From Bianquea renquensis (GTDB lineage Bacteria > Bacillota > Clostridia > Lachnospirales > Bianqueaceae), in the NCBI RefSeq assembly GCF_014384895.1, contig NZ_JACRSQ010000001.1, forward strand, positions 248,001 through 312,000: DNA of 64,000 nt, given 5' to 3'. Position numbers and translations under genes: made by a program. Shown here one piece after another: positions 58,456 through 64,000 of this stretch (position 1 is the stretch's first letter; every line of letters starts with the position of its first letter). The notes beneath the pieces were generated by a model. It saw only the letters and a program-made list of their open reading frames with translations, searched no databases and was not told the origin of the DNA.

Positions 58456-59430
58456 ATGGGAGAGAAGAATACATCATGCAGTACTAAGCTGCTCAGCATA
58501 GGCGGACAGGCCGTAATGGAGGGCGTGATGATGAAAGGGGATCATCACTATGCGGTGGCTGTGCGCAAGCCTGATGGAGAGATTCATGTGGATAGCTTTG
58601 ACTCGGACTCGCTGACGGTTCGGCATAGGATACTGGGATGGCCTTTTATACGGGGCGTCATTCGCTTTGCGGAGTCCCTTGTGATCGGAATGCGAACACT
58701 GACATATTCCGCAGGCTTTATCCTGGAGGAAGAGGAGGAGGCTAAAACTCCGGAGACGAAATTTGGCAGGTGGAAACAGGAGCATGGAGACAGTGCGGTG
58801 ATGGCCGGGACTGTCTTCGTGGCCGTTCTGTTTGCCTTAGCGCTCTTCATCGCCCTTCCAGTCTTCCTATCCCGGCTTCTCAGCAATGTGATCCCATACA
58901 CTTGGGTCCTAAATATTTTTGAGGGCGTGATTCGCGTTTTACTATTTGTGCTCTACATTGTGGCAATCTCTCAGATGAAGGATATACAGAGAGTCTATGA
59001 GTACCACGGGGCGGAGCACAAGACAATCGCCTGCTATGAGGCCGGAGAGAAGCTGACGCCGGAGAATGTAAAACATCATTCCAGGCTGAACCGCCGCTGC
59101 GGAACCAGTTTTATCTTTCTGGTCATGGTGATTAGCATCGTAGTCTTCATGTTCATCCAGGTGTCCAATCCATTTCTCAGGATAGGCTATCGGATTTTGC
59201 TCATTCCAGTGGTGTCGGCAATATCCTACGAGATTCTGCGGCTGTCTGCAAGGTCAAAGTCAAAAGTATTGGGAGCGTTTGTATATCCTGGTCTTATGCT
59301 ACAAAAACTAACCACAAGGGAGCCGGATTTGGAGGAAATCGAGGTGGCCATCGCCTCCACCATCCGTGTGCTGGAGACGGAGGACGCGCTGCCTGACAAT
59401 TTGAAAGTGGAGACGGCGCCGGAAGGATGA
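58456..59430 (+). CDS. yqhQ: DUF1385 membrane protein (YqhQ family)
   Basis: 324 residues. It starts with the family signature IGGQAVMEGVMMKG near residue 15, followed by VAVRKPDG. Two or more hydrophobic helices (~110-130 and ~145-170) are followed by YHGAEHKTIACYEAGEKLTPENV, the conserved core, and two further helices. The core His/Glu set suggests metal binding. The function is unknown, but it is widely found next to prmC and prfA in Firmicutes, as here. It overlaps prmC by ATGA. Confidence 0.9.
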   Translation: MGEKNTSCSTKLLSIGGQAVMEGVMMKGDHHYAVAVRKPDGEIHVDSFDSDSLTVRHRILGWPFIRGVIRFAESLVIGMRTLTYSAGFILEEEEEAKTPETKFGRWKQEHGDSAVMAGTVFVAVLFALALFIALPVFLSRLLSNVIPYTWVLNIFEGVIRVLLFVLYIVAISQMKDIQRVYEYHGAEHKTIACYEAGEKLTPENVKHHSRLNRRCGTSFIFLVMVISIVVFMFIQVSNPFLRIGYRILLIPVVSAISYEILRLSARSKSKVLGAFVYPGLMLQKLTTREPDLEEIEVAIASTIRVLETEDALPDNLKVETAPEG

Positions 59431-60320
59431 GAAAGACTTTGCGGCAAGCCATGATGGACGGCGTACATTTTTTGCAGAGCCATCAGATTGAGGACGCCAT
59501 ATCCGATGGCCGGATCTTATTTGAGGCCGCCTTTTCCATAGATCGAACTCACTATCTGCTCAATGGGGATCAGGAGGCAGATCCAGACAGGGAAAGGGTA
59601 TACCAGCAGTATTTACGGCAGCGGGTTCAAGGTAAACCAGTTCAATACATCATCGAGGGGCAGGAATTTATGGGACTGTCGTTTTATGTCGATCCGCGAG
59701 TTTTAATTCCACGGCAGGACACGGAGACCTTGGTGGAGGCAGTGTTGTCTGACATGGAGGAGCAGAAAATAACCCTTAAAGCAGCGGATATAGGGACTGG
59801 GTCTGGCTGCATTGCAGTCAGTATTGCGGCCTTTCGAAAAGAGGCAGTCCAGATGACAGCGACGGACTTATCCGCCGGCGCGCTCCAGGTGGCGGAAGTA
59901 AATGCGAGGCGCAATGATGTTTCCCTTCGGCTTCTACAGGGAAATCTATTGGAAGCTCTGCCAGAAGAAGAGAAAAGGACATGGCATTACATTATATCCA
60001 ACCCACCGTATATTTCAGATCGTGATATGCAGAATTTAGAACGAAATGTTCGAGAATTTGAGCCGCGTTTAGCCTTGAGTGGAGGTGAGGATGGCTTGAA
60101 GTATTATCGAGAGTTGGGAGTCCAAGCGAAAGACCATCTCAGGCCAGGGGGACAGTTGTGGTTAGAAATCGGATGGGATCAGGGGAGTTCCGTTTCTCAG
60201 ATACTGGCGCAGGAAGGATATCAGAATGTCCAAATTCGCAAGGATTTGGCCGGACATGACCGTGTCGTGAGCGCAAGCTATTTAGGGATTGAAAAAGATC
60301 GAGGTGAAAATCGTGTTTGA
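59427..60320 (+). CDS. prmC: Release factor N5-glutamine methyltransferase
   Basis: 297 residues. It has an N-terminal helical domain and a SAM-dependent methyltransferase domain, with motif I ADIGTGSGCIAVS and the catalytic NPPY at 192-195. It methylates the glutamine of the GGQ motif in RF1 and RF2. It starts in an ATGA overlap with yqhQ and overlaps the following prfA by 8 bp, so enzyme and substrate RF1 are translated in sequence. Confidence 0.95.
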   Translation: MRKTLRQAMMDGVHFLQSHQIEDAISDGRILFEAAFSIDRTHYLLNGDQEADPDRERVYQQYLRQRVQGKPVQYIIEGQEFMGLSFYVDPRVLIPRQDTETLVEAVLSDMEEQKITLKAADIGTGSGCIAVSIAAFRKEAVQMTATDLSAGALQVAEVNARRNDVSLRLLQGNLLEALPEEEKRTWHYIISNPPYISDRDMQNLERNVREFEPRLALSGGEDGLKYYRELGVQAKDHLRPGGQLWLEIGWDQGSSVSQILAQEGYQNVQIRKDLAGHDRVVSASYLGIEKDRGENRV

Positions 60321-61380
60321 GAGGTTAGAAGGGTTAATCCATCGCTATGAAGAGCTGGGGCACCGCTTGAATGACCCTGCGGTCATCGGAGACCAGGCGC
60401 AATGGCAGAAGATTATGCGGGAGCATGCGTCTTTGACTCCCGTGATCGAGACATACCAGCAATATAAAGCGGTGAAAGCGAATATCGAGGATAGTTTGAC
60501 AATTCTCGAGGAGGAAAGTGATGAAGAGCTGCGGCAGTTGGCGAAGGAAGAACTATCACAAAGCCGAGAGCAGTTGGAGAGGCTGGAACATGAGCTTAAA
60601 ATATTGTTGCTGCCGAAAGATCCCAATGACGAAAAAAATGTATATGTAGAAATCCGGGCCGGCGCCGGCGGCGACGAGGCGGCCCTGTTTGCCGCTGAGC
60701 TTTTTCGCATGTATGGACGCTACGCAGAGCGGAATGGATGGCGGGTAGAGACTGTCAGCTCCAATGAGAATGGCATCGGAGGGTTGAAAGAGATCATTTT
60801 CATGGTTCAGGGACAGGGAGCTTTTTCCAAACTGAAATACGAGAGTGGAGTTCACCGTGTCCAGAGAGTACCCGCTACGGAATCAGGCGGAAGGATCCAC
60901 ACTTCGACAGTAACGGTGGCCGTCCTGCCGGAGGCGGAAGACGTGGACGTGGAAATCAATATGAATGACGTGCGCGTGGATGTGTTCCGCTCCTCAGGCA
61001 ACGGAGGGCAGAGCGTCAACACCACCGATTCCGCCGTCCGCGTCACCCATATCCCCACGGGGATTGTCATCAGCTGTCAGGATGAAAAGTCACAGTTAAA
61101 AAATAAGGACAAAGCATTAAAGGTTCTCCGCGCACGGCTGTATGAGATTGAACTGCGAAAACAGCAGGAGGCAGTGAGCGCAGATCGAAAGAGTCAGGTG
61201 GGGACAGGAGACCGAAGTGAAAAGATTCGAACCTACAATTTTCCCCAAACGAGAGTCACGGATCACCGGGTCAAGCTGACAACCCACCGGCTGGAAGAGA
61301 TTCTGGATGGGGATCTGAATGAATTGATTGAGTATATTATCACAGTTGATCAGGCGGAACGCCTGAAACATATGGAATAA
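60313..61380 (+). CDS. prfA: Peptide chain release factor 1
   Basis: 355 residues from GTG 60313, placed 6 nt after GAGGTG; the upstream TTG at 60289 has no site and would extend the usual RF1 start MFERLE. The GGQ motif is at 231-233 (GNGGQSVNTTDS) for peptide release, and VPATESGGR is the RF1-type anticodon loop (PxT) reading UAA and UAG. It overlaps prmC and is followed by the antiporter gene after 20 bp. Confidence 0.96.
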   Translation: MFERLEGLIHRYEELGHRLNDPAVIGDQAQWQKIMREHASLTPVIETYQQYKAVKANIEDSLTILEEESDEELRQLAKEELSQSREQLERLEHELKILLLPKDPNDEKNVYVEIRAGAGGDEAALFAAELFRMYGRYAERNGWRVETVSSNENGIGGLKEIIFMVQGQGAFSKLKYESGVHRVQRVPATESGGRIHTSTVTVAVLPEAEDVDVEINMNDVRVDVFRSSGNGGQSVNTTDSAVRVTHIPTGIVISCQDEKSQLKNKDKALKVLRARLYEIELRKQQEAVSADRKSQVGTGDRSEKIRTYNFPQTRVTDHRVKLTTHRLEEILDGDLNELIEYIITVDQAERLKHME

Positions 61381-61400
61381 AGAGGGAAGGGAATTTGACA

Positions 61401-62669
61401 ATGAACACGGCAATGGGCAGTTTATTGTCTGTGATTGAATCACTAGGGGAAAATGGTTTTTTGGTGGAGATCGCGATTCTAATTATCGCGGCCTTTTTGG
61501 GAGGAAAGCTGGCCTCCTTAGTCCGGATGCCGGAAGTGCTGGGACAGATACTTGCCGGTATTCTTGTGGGCCCCACGGTGTTGGGCTGGATACCGGCACA
61601 GGATGAACTGATCTACACGTTTTCACAGATCGGCGTCATTTTTCTCATGTTTTTAGCTGGATTGGATACAGATTTAAAGCAACTTCGCGAGGCCGGGAAG
61701 CCGGCCACCGTCATCGCTTTGGGCGGTGTGGCAGTTCCCTTGCTGCTCGGCACGGTCATCCCACTGTTTGTATTTCGGGAGCAGGTATCGCATGAGGAGG
61801 TGTCGCCGTTCTATTCCGCCCTGTACATTGGAACAATTTTGACAGCCACCTCGGTCAGCATTAGCGTCTCCGTCCTGCGGGATATGGGGAAGCTGAGAAC
61901 GAAGCAGGGCGTGTCGATTTTGGCGGCGGCGATTATCGACGATGTAGTCGGAATCATCCTCTTAGCCGTTGTGTCCGGGTTTGCCAATCCGTCGGGCACC
62001 TCAACCAATATCGGACTCCTGTTGATTAAAATCGTTGCTTTTTTTGCCATCGCATTGCTAGCCGGATTTCTGATTTCCAAATTCTTGACGAGAATTGCCG
62101 CCACAAGGCAATGGAGCGATAAGTACATCTCCATCGTCATCGTTTTTTGCTTTGTCATGGCCTTTATGTCGGAGCTATTCAGCGTCGCTGCCATCACGGG
62201 CGCGTACTTTGCCGGTGTGATTTTGTCGACGACGCCTTTCAAGAACAAGATAATCCGCCGGATTCAATATATCGCCTACGCGCTGTTTACTCCGATTTTC
62301 TTTGTCAGCATTGGAATCAAGGCCAATATCAGCGCGGATATTTTCACGCACCTAGGTTTTTCTTTGACTATCGTGCTCATCGCCATATTGGGGAAGATTG
62401 TTGGCTGCGGTTTGGGCGCCAAGGTGATGAAGTATAGTGGTAAAGAGTCGCTGCAAGTTGGAGTCGGGATGATCGCCCGTGCAGAGGTGGCTTTGATCGT
62501 CGCGACCCAGGGATTACAGCGCGGCATTATCAATGATGCCACCTTTACAAGCGTCGTTTTGCTAGTGGTTGTCTCTACCATCGTGACGCCGCCGCTATTG
62601 AAACTTCTTTTTAGCAGGGAAAAGCCGCCGCTCAGTGGAGAGGAAACTACAGCTGGTGTCAAATCATAG
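61401..62669 (+). CDS. Monovalent cation:proton antiporter, CPA2 (Kef-type) membrane domain
   Basis: 422 residues from ATG 61401 with AGGGAAGGG ahead. About 12-13 membrane helices are visible. CPA2 signatures are GGKLASLVRMPEVLGQILAGILVGP, FLAGLDTDLKQL, the ion-binding region AAIIDDVVGIILLAV with paired Asp, and a later GMIARAEVALIVATQ stretch. It has no C-terminal TrkA/RCK domain, so regulation must come from elsewhere. Two PII-like genes follow immediately. It exchanges Na+ or K+ for protons. It probably reads through from prfA. Confidence 0.9.
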   Translation: MNTAMGSLLSVIESLGENGFLVEIAILIIAAFLGGKLASLVRMPEVLGQILAGILVGPTVLGWIPAQDELIYTFSQIGVIFLMFLAGLDTDLKQLREAGKPATVIALGGVAVPLLLGTVIPLFVFREQVSHEEVSPFYSALYIGTILTATSVSISVSVLRDMGKLRTKQGVSILAAAIIDDVVGIILLAVVSGFANPSGTSTNIGLLLIKIVAFFAIALLAGFLISKFLTRIAATRQWSDKYISIVIVFCFVMAFMSELFSVAAITGAYFAGVILSTTPFKNKIIRRIQYIAYALFTPIFFVSIGIKANISADIFTHLGFSLTIVLIAILGKIVGCGLGAKVMKYSGKESLQVGVGMIARAEVALIVATQGLQRGIINDATFTSVVLLVVVSTIVTPPLLKLLFSREKPPLSGEETTAGVKS

Positions 62670-62688
62670 TGGAAAAGGAGGTTTTTGT

Positions 62689-63084
62689 ATGTATGTCGTT
62701 TTCATTGTACTGAATCAACGGGAGAAGCTACCGGAGATATTAGAGGGAATGAGCCGTCTTGGGTCCCATGGCGCTACTGTCATCGATTCCATGGGATCGC
62801 GCGCCTTGGACAAAAAGGTTTATTCCATGCCGATGATCGGAGGCGTGTTGAAAGGATTGGACGGGGAAGTTGCATACAACAATACAATCTTTTCAGTCAT
62901 TGAGCGGGAAGAACAGGTGGAACGGATTCTAGACTATGTAAAAGGTGTGCTGGCGGAACCTGGGGCCGGTATATCCTTTGCTCTACCTGTTACCCACATG
63001 TGCGGCGGAGAATTGGAACGGCATATCGAAAAGCGTGAGCGAAAACAGCGCAAAAAGAAAGAAGACTCGTCGATTTCAGGTTGA
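62689..63084 (+). CDS. PII-like protein (first of pair)
   Basis: 131 residues from ATG 62689 (AAAGGAGG site). The predicted beta-alpha-beta-beta-alpha-beta order of PII-like proteins is visible: MYVVFIVLN, KLPEILEGMSRLG, GATVIDSMG, a T-loop-like segment, NTIFSVIE, QVERILDYVKGVL and GISFALPVTH. A basic tail follows (EKRERKQRKKK). The classical PII uridylylation Tyr context is not seen. It lies 19 bp after the antiporter and 18 bp before a second PII-like gene, so it probably regulates that transporter by binding nucleotide. Confidence 0.72.
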   Translation: MYVVFIVLNQREKLPEILEGMSRLGSHGATVIDSMGSRALDKKVYSMPMIGGVLKGLDGEVAYNNTIFSVIEREEQVERILDYVKGVLAEPGAGISFALPVTHMCGGELERHIEKRERKQRKKKEDSSISG

Positions 63085-63102
63085 CACATTGGAGGTGGTC
63101 GT

Positions 63103-63450
63103 ATGCAGCAAGGAGTAATTCTGTTTTTCGTATTGAACGATACCAAAAAAACGAAAAGGGTATTACAGGTGTTACGAGAGCGGCGGATCGAGCAGTATAC
63201 GGTCCTGAACACCTTTGGCTCCTATGGGCTATATCATCACGGATATGTGAACTATGCGCCGTCGGTCGCGGGCGGCATGAATAGCAGCAAGGAGCTGGAC
63301 GAGCGGAGATATAATAAAACATTTCTAATTCCCGTTCCTTCGGAGGAAGAATCATTGGCGATTATGCAGCAGCTGGCGGAGATTACCAATATTCAGGAAG
63401 GGACCGGAAATGGCATTCTGTTTACCGTTCCCATGGTGAAGACGGACTGA
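63103..63450 (+). CDS. PII-like protein (second of pair)
   Basis: 115 residues with the same secondary-structure order as its neighbour: VILFFVLND, TKRVLQVLRERRIE, YTVLNTFG, a variable loop, KTFLIPVP, EEESLAIMQQLAEI and GILFTVPM. Sequence similarity to the first PII-like protein is low, so they are not a recent duplication. The two may form a hetero-oligomer or sense different ligands. A GGAGGTGG site precedes the ATG. No ammonium transporter or glutamine synthetase is nearby. Confidence 0.68.
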   Translation: MQQGVILFFVLNDTKKTKRVLQVLRERRIEQYTVLNTFGSYGLYHHGYVNYAPSVAGGMNSSKELDERRYNKTFLIPVPSEEESLAIMQQLAEITNIQEGTGNGILFTVPMVKTD

Positions 63451-63523
63451 CAAAAGTCGGGATTTCTTCTGGAGCTGAATAAGAATGGCAAATCGTCTTA
63501 TACTATCCTTGGAGGTGAAGGAA

Positions 63524-63697
63524 ATGAGCCCTAAGGAATTATTGTATATCGAAGATGCGCTGGGACATGAGCAGTTTTTGAAAACCACCTGTCAGGAAAC
63601 CGCGCAGAAGCTTCAGGATGAAGAGCTGCGCAGTTTCGTGAACCAGATGTATCAAAAGCACCAGGAGCTGTTTACACAGCTGTATCAATTAGTATAA
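63524..63697 (+). CDS. Small CotF-like spore coat protein
   Basis: 57 residues from ATG 63524, with GGAGGTGAAGG just upstream. The pattern PKELLYIEDALGHEQFLK and CQETAQKL...RSFVNQMYQKHQELF matches the helical hairpin of CotF/YhcQ-like spore proteins. It is the first of two such genes, which marks the organism as a spore former. The small size is normal for the clostridial members. A forespore or mother-cell promoter cannot be read with confidence. Confidence 0.8.
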   Translation: MSPKELLYIEDALGHEQFLKTTCQETAQKLQDEELRSFVNQMYQKHQELFTQLYQLV

Positions 63698-63712
63698 GGA
63701 GGACGCCGGTAA

Positions 63713-63967
63713 ATGGATGACAAATGTTTGATGGAAAATATCCTGATGGTCGAAAAGGGCGTGTGTGATCTATATCTTCACGGGACGATCGAGTCCAATA
63801 CGCAGAACGTACACGCCGCCTTTGACAATGCCCTGGAACAGTCGCTGCAGATGCAGGATGCGATCTATAAAAAGATGGCGGCGAAAGGCTGGTATCCCAC
63901 AGAGCAGGCCGATCAGCAGAAGATTCAAAAGGTGAAAGCGAAATATAGTCAGGGACAGATGAACTAA
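63713..63967 (+). CDS. CotF-like spore coat protein
   Basis: 84 residues, helical. LMENILMVEKGVCDLYLHGTIES and HAAFDNALEQSLQMQDAIYKKMAAKGWY are the CotF-family pattern, ending in a basic tail. It follows the other coat gene by 15 bp with a GGAGG-type site, so both are made together in sporulating cells. The end of the window (63968-64000) begins what may be a terminator hairpin. Confidence 0.85.
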   Translation: MDDKCLMENILMVEKGVCDLYLHGTIESNTQNVHAAFDNALEQSLQMQDAIYKKMAAKGWYPTEQADQQKIQKVKAKYSQGQMN

Positions 63968-64000
63968 GATTCTGACAGATAAAAAGGTCCTTAAAGGGTG

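Noticed and set aside
1..64000. Insertion sequences, prophage, rRNA and tRNA genes
   Set aside because: No transposase, integrase or phage structural protein was found among the frames, and no tRNA or rRNA sequence was recognised by eye.

Overview
The window reads as a chromosomal segment of an endospore-forming, probably anaerobic Gram-positive bacterium of the Clostridia, of roughly balanced GC by eye. The pointers are CotF-like spore coat genes at the right edge, a Firmicutes-type order (rpmE, DUF1385/yqhQ, prmC, prfA), strong GGAGG ribosome sites with several TTG and GTG starts, sigma-A promoters with 16-18 bp spacers, and a corrinoid-type accessory gene. No rRNA, tRNA, prophage, insertion sequence or CRISPR array was seen. 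The genus cannot be fixed from sequence alone.

Layout. 1-5291: a truncated lactonase, a DUF4838 glycosidase-like protein, and a leftward trio (alpha/beta hydrolase, alcohol-acetyltransferase-like protein, DUF6320). 5631-10477: prfC (TTG start), a DUF885 lipoprotein and a convergent sodium:neurotransmitter-type symporter. 10684-14158: a tight operon with a GT4 glycosyltransferase, a hybrid protein (half a GT4 joined to a PlsC acyltransferase), a Nudix hydrolase and a DUF188 protein. 14235-24831: a sugar isomerase-like gene with a cre-like site, trpS, a methionine-synthase-activation-like protein, a TIGR01440/Eis-like/Smr operon, a GNAT gene, two AraC regulators divergent from a uroporphyrinogen-decarboxylase-like gene across a set of direct-repeat boxes, and a PiT phosphate transporter with its DUF47 partner.

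28404-43637 is rich in likely defence or DNA-processing genes: a Card1-like CARF nuclease (no CRISPR nearby), a Phd/VapC toxin-antitoxin pair between perfect 34-bp direct repeats after glnS, a three-gene TerB/ATPase/helicase operon matching the Shango antiphage system, then a HAD phosphatase and recQ. An asymmetric ABC-F ATPase lies just upstream.

44110-52183 is a sucrose operon: sucrose phosphorylase, ABC binding protein and two permeases, a GH32 fructosidase, a LacI regulator and a fructokinase. Two LacI-type palindromes lie ahead of it, one overlapping the -35 box. Imported sucrose would be split by the phosphorylase or GH32 and the fructose phosphorylated. Next come fba, uppP, a radical-SAM protein, small membrane genes, and the rpmE to prfA translation block. 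That block runs into a CPA2 antiporter followed by two PII-like proteins and two spore coat genes.

A dispersed intergenic repeat built of short hairpins with G/A-rich loops recurs between transcription units (about 9032, 24890, 29675, 43709, 52236 and 52322). At 43733-43818 one module is amplified into four tandem terminator-like hairpins. The best candidates for follow-up are the Shango-like operon, the repeat-flanked toxin-antitoxin cassette, the solitary CARF nuclease, the GT4-PlsC hybrid, the modular hairpin repeat and the antiporter/PII pair.
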